Of a DNA stretch of 15,514 bases, positions 5,520 to 12,334 are shown in pieces (the stretch's first letter is position 1; each line of letters opens with the position of its first letter). Made by a program: the position numbers and the translations under genes. This stretch comes from UMGS1908 sp045588795 (GTDB lineage: Bacteria; Bacillota; Clostridia; Christensenellales; UBA1242). The notes under the pieces are model-generated. The model made no database searches, had not been told where the DNA came from, and saw only the letters and a program-made list of their open reading frames with translations. The DNA is taken from NCBI GenBank assembly GCA_045588795.1, contig JAZNEY010000021.1:1-15514 (forward strand), given 5' to 3'.

Positions 5520-7040
5520 TTATTCGACATTAATTATTTTCTTTCGCTTAACTCTGTTTTCTTTATCCAGCAAAAAGTATGTTCTCCCCTCGCTGTTTAC
5601 AAGTATTGTTTTTAAAACCATCAATAAATCAGCATCATCAATTTTTTCAATATCTAAAAAAATAATTTTAGAAGTTGATAAAATCGCCCTTATCAAATTG
5701 AATTTAAAGTTTATCGTTTCATCTTTGTTATCACTAATGTTTGTGTATTCCCCGCTTGGTAAAGCCTTTACAAAATCTGCAAGCCCTAGGTTTTGAATAA
5801 GCACAAAAATTCTTTTTGTATCGTTGTCTATTATTTGCAGGTTTTCAATAATGCTGTCATCAAACATTTCGTTCTTATATGACACTACTTTGCAAATCCT
5901 GTCAAAGTCTATTGATGAAATATCAACCCCATTAATTGTAAAATCTTTTGGTGGCATTGAAAATAACCATCTGTATTTTTCACTTTTAAATGCTACTATT
6001 TCGCCCTGTTTTACATTTACAAACTTTTCTTTTGCATTTATTCTTGTGTTCATCTTTGGAATAGAAATTTCTTTTATTTCTTCTATCCTTTCCTTTTCTA
6101 ATTCGCTTTCAATGTTTGTTAAATCATTAAATCTAGCAATCGCCACCCCGAGTTCTTCCGCTTCAATTTTAAAGTCAAATATATTTCTAGTGATTGATGA
6201 ATACATAAGCAAATAGTTGTAAATTGCAAGAAAGACCACTATTGAAATTGTCGACTCTCTGAACTGGTAGACTAAAATTGCAAGACAAATTGCAATCATT
6301 ATATACCAATAAATTTGAAGCAAATTGTCTTTTGCAGATTTGTTCTTTGTAGACTTGTTATAACTTCCAACATAGCTATAAAATCTTCGCTCACTTTCAT
6401 ATGCAACAGCGGATTGTAGATTATATTTCTTTATAATATCTTTCTTTTGATTAATTTCATCAAGTTTGTGGCTTGCATACATTTCTTTATTGAATACTTC
6501 TTTGTCAATTTTCTTTCTTTGCATAGCGTAGAAAACCAAAATAAAATAGCCAAGAGCAGAAACTGCTAAAATAATAGTACCAATCGCATAGCTATAATAT
6601 ATAACAATTCCAGTAACCACCAAAAATTTGATTAAATTAGATATTCTAAGTAACAATTTATCAATAAAAGTTGCTATTGTGCTTATATCATTTGCCATAA
6701 CAAAATCGAAATTTTCTTGAAATTCTTTGTTGCTATTAACAAGTGCACATTCTGTCATTTTTGCTTGCAACTTCATATATGTTGGAGCAATTAAACTTGT
6801 AAAATTTGAATAGTTAAAATGCCAAGAAAGTTGTTCCAATATCTTCAATGCGAGGTCAATTCCAAGCCACAAAAGAGCACCTGAAAACTCGCCATTTGAC
6901 ACGAGCCCTATAAAGTGCGAAAGTGCAATTGGAGAAACAAGAGCACAAACAACGCACACCAAATAACTTATAGATTGGTTAACAACCGACCTTTTATTAA
7001 CAGTAATAATTTTTTTCCATAATTTCAATTGTTTAAACAT
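5520..7040 (-). CDS. ABC-exporter-like membrane protein with degenerate ATPase domain
   Basis: The 506 residues have the layout of an ABC half-exporter: a membrane domain (hydrophobic segments about 22-46, 54-70, 133-153, 155-175, 243-260, 265-283), then a nucleotide-binding-domain-like region from about 325. Framework landmarks of that domain remain: KQGEIVAF (345-351), INGVDISSIDFDRICKVVSY (369-388), DDSIIENLQI (394-403), ALPSGEYTNIS (426-436), RAIL (451-454), IIFLD (459-463). The catalytic motifs do not. Where Walker A (GxxGxGKST) should follow GEIVA there is FKSEKYRWLF. The Q-loop Gln is absent. KDETI replaces LSGGQ. The residue after the Walker B Asp is Ile, not Glu, and no H-loop His is seen near 488-496. 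The frame is nevertheless intact with AAGGTG upstream of the ATG. It is best read as a pseudo-ATPase paralogue of an exporter, possibly the dead half of a heterodimer, though no active partner lies here. Substrate unknown. Confidence 0.85.
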   Translation of the reverse strand: MFKQLKLWKKIITVNKRSVVNQSISYLVCVVCALVSPIALSHFIGLVSNGEFSGALLWLGIDLALKILEQLSWHFNYSNFTSLIAPTYMKLQAKMTECALVNSNKEFQENFDFVMANDISTIATFIDKLLLRISNLIKFLVVTGIVIYYSYAIGTIILAVSALGYFILVFYAMQRKKIDKEVFNKEMYASHKLDEINQKKDIIKKYNLQSAVAYESERRFYSYVGSYNKSTKNKSAKDNLLQIYWYIMIAICLAILVYQFRESTISIVVFLAIYNYLLMYSSITRNIFDFKIEAEELGVAIARFNDLTNIESELEKERIEEIKEISIPKMNTRINAKEKFVNVKQGEIVAFKSEKYRWLFSMPPKDFTINGVDISSIDFDRICKVVSYKNEMFDDSIIENLQIIDNDTKRIFVLIQNLGLADFVKALPSGEYTNISDNKDETINFKFNLIRAILSTSKIIFLDIEKIDDADLLMVLKTILVNSEGRTYFLLDKENRVKRKKIINVE

Positions 7041-7056
7041 TCATCACCTTAAAAAC

Positions 7057-7085
7057 TTGCGTATTTTTTATTATTATGCTACACT
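7057..7085 (+). promoter_or_regulatory. possible promoter of the DUF805 gene
   Basis: TTGCGT (7057-7062), 17-nt spacer, then TACACT (7080-7085) with an extended TG one base upstream. It lies in the 78-nt gap between divergent genes; the match is moderate. Confidence 0.35.
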
Positions 7086-7118
7086 TAATATAGTTTTATA
7101 AGGCAAGGAGTTATAAAA

Positions 7119-7457
7119 ATGCAGGGTTTCAAAAATTTTTGGATAGGAATTATTGATTTTCAAAGAATGGAAAGCAGAAAAGATTATTGGCTTGCAATGC
7201 TTTTTAATGCAATTATCTGCACAATCTTGGTTATTCTTGGACTTTTTATAAGAATTGTTGTGCCATATATTGCAATTGCTTATGCAGTCGTTTCAATTCT
7301 TCCAACCGTATCAATGACTGTCAGGAGACTTCACGACACAGACGAAAGCGGTTTTTATATGTTTTATATATTGATTCCAATCGCTGGTTTCGTTTTGATT
7401 TTACTTAAAACAATAAAACCAACCGAGTACAATCCAGACACTGCAATTATGGAATAA
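7119..7457 (+). CDS. DUF805 family membrane protein
   Basis: Small inner-membrane protein of the DUF805 (YhaH-like) family; its biochemical role is unknown. The family signature is clear: an N-terminal FWIGIIDFQRMESRKDYWLAML segment, then two membrane helices (about 27-45 and 47-63). The hallmark TVRRLHDTDESGFYMF (about 67-82) follows the second helix. A third helix lies at about 82-98, with a Pro/Asn-containing tail (KPTEYNPDT) matching the usual end of the domain. At 112 residues it is a single-domain member. AAGGAG at 7105-7110 with an 8-nt spacer fixes the ATG. It is divergent from the ABC-like gene and convergent with the amylase gene, so it is probably monocistronic. Confidence 0.92.
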   Translation: MQGFKNFWIGIIDFQRMESRKDYWLAMLFNAIICTILVILGLFIRIVVPYIAIAYAVVSILPTVSMTVRRLHDTDESGFYMFYILIPIAGFVLILLKTIKPTEYNPDTAIME

Positions 7458-7471
7458 TAAACAATTTAAAG

Positions 7472-7548
7472 AAAAAGCACCCAAACTTGGAATTGTCCCC
7501 AAAAGTTAGACAAACTTTTTGAGGCACATTTCGGTTTAGGTGCTTTTT
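7472..7548. terminator. composite bidirectional hairpin between convergent genes
   Basis: Outer arms AAAAAGCACC...AAAC (from 7472) and GTTT.GGTGCTTTTT (to 7548) form a terminator-like stem usable in both directions for the DUF805 and amylase genes. The unusually large internal region contains a second hairpin, AAAAGTT (7501-7507) / AACTTTT (7513-7519). Confidence 0.75.
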
Positions 7549-7551
7549 ATT

Positions 7552-8859
7552 TTAACATTCAACCATCTGCAAAGAATATGGTGGCAAAATGACTGGATTT
7601 GTTAATGACACTTTACTTCCAGTAAGTAAATCCGTACCCTCTTTAATATTAAAATTATAATTGACTTCGTAGTCATTTTGAGAGGCATTTATCATTACAA
7701 TAATTCTTTTGTTTTCATACCTTCTTTCAAATATGTATTGATGATTAGAAATATAAAGGTTTGCAAAATCACCATACGCCAATGCCTTATTGTTTATCCT
7801 TATTTTTGATAATGTAGAAACAAATTCGCTAAGTTTGTTAAATTTAGGTTTATCAACACTTGGCCTTAGTGGTAGGTCGGTGGCTTTGTTTTTTTCACCC
7901 TCTTTTCCCCATTCACTTCCATAATAAACGCAAGGAATTCCCGGCATTGTGAAGAGCAACCCAAAAGCAAGTTTTAAATGCTTTTTATTTTTTAATATGC
8001 TTGCAATCCTTGTAACATCATGATTATCAATAAATGAAACCAAATTTTTACCGGTATAAAGACACCAACTTTCTTTGCCAAACTGTCTGTTGAGCGAATA
8101 ACTGATTTCAAACATATTCATTTCGTTGAATGATGAATATATGCCTTTATAGCACTCATAATTTGTAACACTATGTAACATTTCGCTGTTTGCAATTGTA
8201 TTATAGTCCCCGTGAATCATCTCTCCAACTAAAAAGAAATTAGGTTTTATGCTTGTTGTAAATTGTCTTAATTCTCTCATAAAATTTTTATTCAACATAT
8301 ATGCGACATCAAGCCTTAACCCATCAATATCAAATTCATCTATCCACATTTTTATAGCCGAAAACAGATATTGCTTTACACTTGGATTATCAAGATTAAG
8401 TTTTACAAGCTCATAGTGGCCCTCCCAACCCTCATAGTAAAATCCATCATTGTAACTACTGTTTCCACCAAAATTAATGTAAAACCAGTCTTTATAAATT
8501 GAATTTTGTCTGTTTAGTTGAACATCTTTAAACGCAAAAAAATCTCTTCCAACATGATTAAATACCCCATCAAGTATTACCTTAATATTATTCTTATGCA
8601 ACTCTTCACAAACATTTTTAAAGTCATCATTTGTTCCAAGTCTTGAATCAATCTTTGTAAAGTCTTTTGTGTCATAGCCGTGTCTTGTGCTTTCAAATAC
8701 TGGGCAAAAATACACTGCATTAATATTCAACTTTTTAAAATGAGAAATATAGTTCACAATTTTTAAAATTCTATGTTCAACCACCCCATCATTTTTATCC
8801 GGAGCATTTACATATCCAAGCGGATAAATTTGGTAAATTACACTTTCATCATACCACAC
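7552..8859 (-). CDS. GH13 alpha-amylase family glycoside hydrolase, cytoplasmic
   Basis: Hydrolase of alpha-glucosidic bonds, probably acting on imported malto-oligosaccharides, as no signal peptide is present. All four GH13 conserved regions are seen (numbered from the chosen start): region I DGVFNH (97-102), region II GLRLDVA with nucleophile D184, region III GEM with acid/base E213, and region IV FIDNHD with D281. The (beta/alpha)8 barrel is followed by a C-terminal beta domain (about 365-435) ending ILPPYSLQMVEC. At 435 residues it lacks the N-terminal domain of maltogenic amylase/neopullulanase enzymes. I chose the GTG at 8859. GGAG (8868-8871) lies 8 nt before it, and the result starts MWYDESVIYQIYPLGY, the usual GH13 N-terminus. 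An ATG at 8865 is only 2 nt from the ribosome site, and the ATG at 8886 lacks one. Exact specificity (alpha-amylase, cyclomaltodextrinase-like, glucosidase) cannot be set from sequence alone. Confidence 0.93.
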   Translation of the reverse strand: MWYDESVIYQIYPLGYVNAPDKNDGVVEHRILKIVNYISHFKKLNINAVYFCPVFESTRHGYDTKDFTKIDSRLGTNDDFKNVCEELHKNNIKVILDGVFNHVGRDFFAFKDVQLNRQNSIYKDWFYINFGGNSSYNDGFYYEGWEGHYELVKLNLDNPSVKQYLFSAIKMWIDEFDIDGLRLDVAYMLNKNFMRELRQFTTSIKPNFFLVGEMIHGDYNTIANSEMLHSVTNYECYKGIYSSFNEMNMFEISYSLNRQFGKESWCLYTGKNLVSFIDNHDVTRIASILKNKKHLKLAFGLLFTMPGIPCVYYGSEWGKEGEKNKATDLPLRPSVDKPKFNKLSEFVSTLSKIRINNKALAYGDFANLYISNHQYIFERRYENKRIIVMINASQNDYEVNYNFNIKEGTDLLTGSKVSLTNPVILPPYSLQMVEC

Positions 8860-8867
8860 AAGCATTT

Positions 8868-8873
8868 CTCCTT
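8868..8873 (-). promoter_or_regulatory. ribosome binding site deciding the amylase start
   Basis: AAGGAG on the minus strand, 8 nt before the GTG at 8859 and 2 nt before the ATG at 8865. It lies inside the longest possible frame, which argues against translation from 8886. Confidence 0.7.
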
Positions 8874-8937
8874 TTTGTGAAACCATAAAAATTAAAATCT
8901 TTTACTAACATCAAGTAATTAATCTTTAACTAATTCC

Positions 8938-8946
8938 AGTATAACA
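8938..8946 (-). promoter_or_regulatory. predicted extended -10 promoter of the amylase gene
   Basis: Minus-strand TGTTATACT: an extended -10 with TATACT (8938-8943). No good -35 is visible at 16-18 nt, which is tolerated by extended -10 promoters. I saw no CcpA cre-like palindrome in the 70-nt leader. Confidence 0.45.
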
Positions 8947-9035
8947 CAATAGAATCGATTTTGTATTAAAAACTTTTAATTTTTTATATTGTATTTTAGT
9001 CATAATTTTTATAGTGGAAAATCATTAGAGAAACA

Positions 9036-9094
9036 AAAAGAACCTTCTTAATGAAGTGAACCCGTAGGGGTCACTTCATAATGTAGGCTCTTTT
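9036..9094 (-). terminator. long rho-independent terminator of the ftsH-lipoprotein operon
   Basis: Arms 9036-9063 and 9067-9094 pair in register with five mismatches around a GTA loop. The core is ATGAAGTGA (9051-9059) / TCACTTCAT (9071-9079). On the minus strand it is followed by a T-rich tract. It lies 19 nt after the lipoprotein stop. Confidence 0.85.
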
Positions 9095-9112
9095 CTTTAT
9101 AAATTATTGCTA

Positions 9113-9682
9113 TTAAACTTGATGATATCCACGCACCTCAAAGTTAACAAGTTTCAGGGTAAGCGAACCATCTGTTTGATAGCACAAATTATCTATATCT
9201 AGCAAAAATTGTGGTGCTTTAGTATCGCTTATGTAATCATTAACAAGGAATGTGTATGTACCCTTTTTAGTGTCTCCAATTTCCAAACTTGTCTCTGCAA
9301 AATAGTAATAATAGTCATTTGTAGAATTAAAGTTTGTAGTATTTTTTACATTAGCAATCGTAAAATCAAGTTCAAGTGTTGTAGGTGCTGTTGCAACAAA
9401 TGTATAACTTACACTTTCAATATACATTCCACCAATCCACTCCAAGTCTCCCAAGATATCTATTGAAGTATACTGAAATGCTGTTGCACCCTCACCAACA
9501 ATCAAACCACCCATTGACGCTGTCTTTTTAGTTGTTGAATTAAATGTTGCATAATTTGCTACATCATCAAAATATACACTGTTATCAATAACTTTTGATT
9601 TTTGTTTACAACCTGTAAATAACACCACGCAAACAAAAACCGATAAAACTATACTAAATGCCTTTACTAGTCGCTTTTTCAT
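9113..9682 (-). CDS. predicted lipoprotein, 189 aa
   Basis: Exported and lipid-anchored. There is a short basic N-terminus (MKKRLVK), a hydrophobic segment (about 8-23) and the lipobox LFTGC with the lipidated cysteine at C25, a site for Lgt and signal peptidase II. The mature part (about 164 residues) is rich in Thr, Tyr, Asn, Asp and alternating hydrophobics, suggesting an all-beta extracellular domain. I do not recognise the family. It starts 5 nt after the degV stop. The nearest purine-rich site, GGGGAG inside the degV end, is 13 nt from the ATG, so translation is probably coupled to degV. It is the last gene of the ftsH operon, before a strong terminator. Confidence 0.85.
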   Translation of the reverse strand: MKKRLVKAFSIVLSVFVCVVLFTGCKQKSKVIDNSVYFDDVANYATFNSTTKKTASMGGLIVGEGATAFQYTSIDILGDLEWIGGMYIESVSYTFVATAPTTLELDFTIANVKNTTNFNSTNDYYYYFAETSLEIGDTKKGTYTFLVNDYISDTKAPQFLLDIDNLCYQTDGSLTLKLVNFEVRGYHQV

Positions 9683-9687
9683 AAGTA

Positions 9688-10551
9688 CTAAAATACTCCC
9701 CCATCATTCAAATATAAAAGTCCAAGTGTCCCTCTTCCACAGTGTGTAAATATAACACTGTTGGCCTTTGTTTCAATTACTTCTTCAAAAATATTTTTTG
9801 ATTTAACATATTCAACAATTTCTTTAACAACCTCTGGGTCTGCTTCTGCGTGAGTTACAAAACAACGCTTTTTGTCAGGGTTATTATAAAGAGCAAGTGT
9901 ATCATCAATATATTTTTTCAAAACTACATTTTGCTTGCCACGATATTTTTCATTAGCAACAATACTACCATTTATAAGTTGAAGTTTTGGCTTAATCTTT
10001 AAAAGATTCGCACCAAACATTGAAAGCATAGAACATCTGCCACCTTTGTGCAAATATTCAAGAGTTTCAACAACGAAAGATGTTTGACCTGCATAACTTC
10101 TTTGTTTAATAATCTTTGCAATTTCACTTGCTGTAAGTCCTTTCTTTACAAGATCCAAAGCACTTAGTGCCAAAAGTAAAACACCTGTTGAAAGAAGTCC
10201 TGTATCAACAACAAAAACTTTGCCTTCGCCAATTTCCTCTGATGCTGTTTGAGCATTTTTAGAAATACACGAAAGATTTGATGATATTCCAACAAAAATA
10301 ACTGCATCATATCCATCTTCTAAATAGCTATTAAAGAAATCTTTAAAGTCTTGCACACTTCTTGCTGCGGTCTTTGGAAGCTTCTTTGTTTCAGCAACAT
10401 ATTTTTCAATGTCTAATGTTGTTACCGTCTCAGTATCATAATATTCCTCACCGCCAAGATTTACTATCTCAGGTAAAAATCCAATATCGTGCGACTTAAA
10501 AAATTCTGCGGTCGCATCTGCTGTGCTGTCTGTTGTAATTTTAATTTTCAT
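9688..10551 (-). CDS. DegV family fatty-acid-binding protein (FakB-like)
   Basis: Proteins of this family bind a fatty acid and, in systems with the kinase FakA, present it for phosphorylation and phospholipid synthesis. The fold signatures are present across 287 residues: TTDSTADATAEF at the N-terminus, GISSNLSCISKNAQTA (88-103), the hallmark VETLEYLHKGGRCSML (160-175) followed by IKPKLQLINGSI, and the C-terminal THCGRGTLGLLYL (269-281). AAGGAG overlapping the lepB stop lies just before the ATG. The gap to lepB is 10 nt and to the lipoprotein 5 nt, so it is inside the envelope operon. No fakA-like kinase is in the window. The family is certain; ligand and role here are inferred. Confidence 0.94.
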   Translation of the reverse strand: MKIKITTDSTADATAEFFKSHDIGFLPEIVNLGGEEYYDTETVTTLDIEKYVAETKKLPKTAARSVQDFKDFFNSYLEDGYDAVIFVGISSNLSCISKNAQTASEEIGEGKVFVVDTGLLSTGVLLLALSALDLVKKGLTASEIAKIIKQRSYAGQTSFVVETLEYLHKGGRCSMLSMFGANLLKIKPKLQLINGSIVANEKYRGKQNVVLKKYIDDTLALYNNPDKKRCFVTHAEADPEVVKEIVEYVKSKNIFEEVIETKANSVIFTHCGRGTLGLLYLNDGGVF

Positions 10552-10561
10552 TTCATTCTCC

Positions 10562-11443
10562 TTAATTAAATAAATAGTTATTTTTTATTGAGTTGTATAT
10601 TGCAGAAAACAAACTTTCACCATATTCTCTGTGTATAGCTACACTTCCCACAATATCTTCCACTTTTACACAACCAAAATATTTACTGTCGTTAGACACT
10701 CTTCTATTGTCGCCAAGCACATAAACTTCGCCATCTGGCACGATTATTTCTCTTTGTTCAACAATAGTATCATAATATGTTGGCTCTATAATGTCAAGCC
10801 TTAAAAGCATTGTCCAGTCAGAATTTTGAGTTTCATCATTTATGTAATCTTCTTTAACAAGTTCACCGTTTATGTAAAGGCAATAAAGCCCACAAGGCAC
10901 ACCTGCACTATCTGCATATAATGCATTATCTAGTCTTTTAAACTGTACTCTGTCGCCTGCAACAGCAACAACCCTTTTAATATAGTAAGAATCTGTTCCC
11001 GTGTAATTTAACGCCTGCATTACAACAATTTCACCGTGTATTATTTCATTGTCCTTTCTAATGTAAACAACATCACAAGATTCTTCATCATCTTTTTCAT
11101 TTAATGTTGGGTACATTGATGCACCGACAACTTGCAAAGGCATAAGTAAGATGTTAAATACAAATACTGAAAAAATAAAATAAATAGAAATTACAACAGT
11201 CATTACAAGCCACCAATTCGTTGGCTTTTTCCGTGGAGCATCAAGAAAAAGTTCTTCATTATCAAGTAACTTTTCCTCAATTGTTAACCTGTCCCATTCA
11301 CTTTCAAAATCAAAATCATCTTCTTGCCTGCTACTATAATTTTCGCCAAGAGATTGTACATTTTCAAAATTTTCATATTTCTCTTGCTCTTGATTTTGTT
11401 CGTGAATATTATAATCTTCATTATTTACAATATCTTCGTTCAT
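10562..11443 (-). CDS. lepB: type I signal peptidase with long acidic N-terminal extension
   Basis: Membrane serine protease of family S26 that removes signal peptides of exported proteins. The catalytic Ser109 sits in GASMYPTL and the Lys156 general base in YYIKRVVAVAGD. The box E motif VLGDNRRVSNDSKYFG (242-257) is intact. A single membrane helix (about 77-101) precedes the catalytic domain outside the cell. Unusual is the roughly 75-residue cytoplasmic N-terminus, low-complexity and rich in Glu, Asp, Asn and Gln, then a short Arg/Lys stretch before the helix. Typical Bacillota single-pass enzymes lack this. There is also an insert between boxes D and E (about 168-235). It starts 4 nt after the upstream small membrane-protein gene and 10 nt before degV. 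Confidence 0.95.
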   Translation of the reverse strand: MNEDIVNNEDYNIHEQNQEQEKYENFENVQSLGENYSSRQEDDFDFESEWDRLTIEEKLLDNEELFLDAPRKKPTNWWLVMTVVISIYFIFSVFVFNILLMPLQVVGASMYPTLNEKDDEESCDVVYIRKDNEIIHGEIVVMQALNYTGTDSYYIKRVVAVAGDRVQFKRLDNALYADSAGVPCGLYCLYINGELVKEDYINDETQNSDWTMLLRLDIIEPTYYDTIVEQREIIVPDGEVYVLGDNRRVSNDSKYFGCVKVEDIVGSVAIHREYGESLFSAIYNSIKNNYLFN

Positions 11444-11447
11444 TTTC

Positions 11448-11750
11448 CTACTTCACCCATATTTGTTTAGGTTCTAATTTTACAACAACACCAGCGACCA
11501 TCAATGCAAAACCAGCAAACAATGTATAGCATACTGGTTGTACCATTGAAAGTGCTGTCGACAACAAGTCTTGTCTTTCTTGAATTAAATTTTCAATTGC
11601 TTCTGTTATTATAAGCTCATTTTCTGGCATTATCACTTGGAAATTGTACCATTTGTAGAAGTTAACTAGCATAACTATCCCCAAAGCCACTGATGCAAGT
11701 AATGCACCAAACGCTAATAGCGTTAAAATATTAGACACTTTCTTTTTCAT
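11448..11750 (-). CDS. two-TM membrane protein, 100 aa, unknown function
   Basis: Family not recognised. It has two hydrophobic helices (about 8-31 and 69-91) separated by a roughly 37-residue loop with acidic and Gln/Glu-rich residues (ENELIITEAIENLIQERQ). The N-terminus is basic (MKKK) and the tail short and polar. The start is supported by GAGGG about 8 nt upstream and lies 20 nt inside the preceding gene, so the two are translationally coupled; the lepB ATG follows 4 nt after its TAG stop. Position between an exported protein and signal peptidase suggests a membrane partner in the same process, but this is inference. Confidence 0.8.
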   Translation of the reverse strand: MKKKVSNILTLLAFGALLASVALGIVMLVNFYKWYNFQVIMPENELIITEAIENLIQERQDLLSTALSMVQPVCYTLFAGFALMVAGVVVKLEPKQIWVK

Positions 11751-12324
11751 CTATTAACCCTCTTAAGTAAACATATAATTCTCTTGTATCACCAACTGTT
11801 GTAAGTGGATATACAACCTCTTTACTTCCTTCTGGAACATTGTTATATTTCCCATCTTCAGCATAGTGAATATAAATTGTGTGAACATCTTTTTCTTGTG
11901 TCAATTCAAGTGTTATACCTGAAATAAATATTTGCCTTGTATTTCCATCTCTGTTAATTACCAATCTCTGATTGTTTGCATAGGTAAATTCAATAAACAT
12001 ACCTTTTGTTTTTGCAGAATCATCAAAACCGCCTTGGTCTGTTGCCTCAGCAATTCCCTCATTTAAAAATTGCCCTGTTGTTATCTGGTTTAAATAAGAT
12101 TTTTTGAATGATTCATTATACATTCTTAGAATCTCAGCATACTCTGAATCATCTGTAGTATATGTAAATGCCTCCGACTGAGACCTATAAAACACTTTTA
12201 TTTTTTCTGGATCTGAATTGATTGGTAATCTTGTATTTGTTTGCAGTCCTGCAAGAACTATCACACTTGCAGTCATTATTAAAGTCATTGAAGTTATAAA
12301 CGCAATAAAAATTTTCTTTCTCAT
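11731..12324 (-). CDS. exported or membrane-anchored protein, 197 aa, unknown function
   Basis: Family not recognised. A basic N-terminus (MRKK) and one hydrophobic segment (about 5-27, ending VIVLAGLQT) act as a signal peptide or anchor. The rest is a soluble extracytoplasmic domain with mixed alpha/beta character: SDPEKIKVFYRSQSEAF, a helical EYAEILRMYNESFKKSYL stretch, and alternating beta-like strands from about 108 (MFIEFTYANNQRLVINRDG, QIFISGITLEL, VHTIYIHYA). There are no cysteines or obvious catalytic motif. The gene starts 10 nt after ftsH and overlaps the next gene by 20 nt. Co-transcription with the FtsH membrane protease makes a modulator or envelope role conceivable; the sequence alone does not show it. 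Confidence 0.82.
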   Translation of the reverse strand: MRKKIFIAFITSMTLIMTASVIVLAGLQTNTRLPINSDPEKIKVFYRSQSEAFTYTTDDSEYAEILRMYNESFKKSYLNQITTGQFLNEGIAEATDQGGFDDSAKTKGMFIEFTYANNQRLVINRDGNTRQIFISGITLELTQEKDVHTIYIHYAEDGKYNNVPEGSKEVVYPLTTVGDTRELYVYLRGLIDEKESV

Positions 12325-12334
12325 AAGTTAAGCC

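Noticed and set aside
5208..5615. 135-codon plus-strand frame rich in Leu/Val/Ala
   Set aside because: It is the antisense of the repeat-protein gene: periodic hydrophobic composition is a mirror of the AT-rich Lys/Ser/Ala codons, it has no ribosome site, and it runs into the ABC-like gene.
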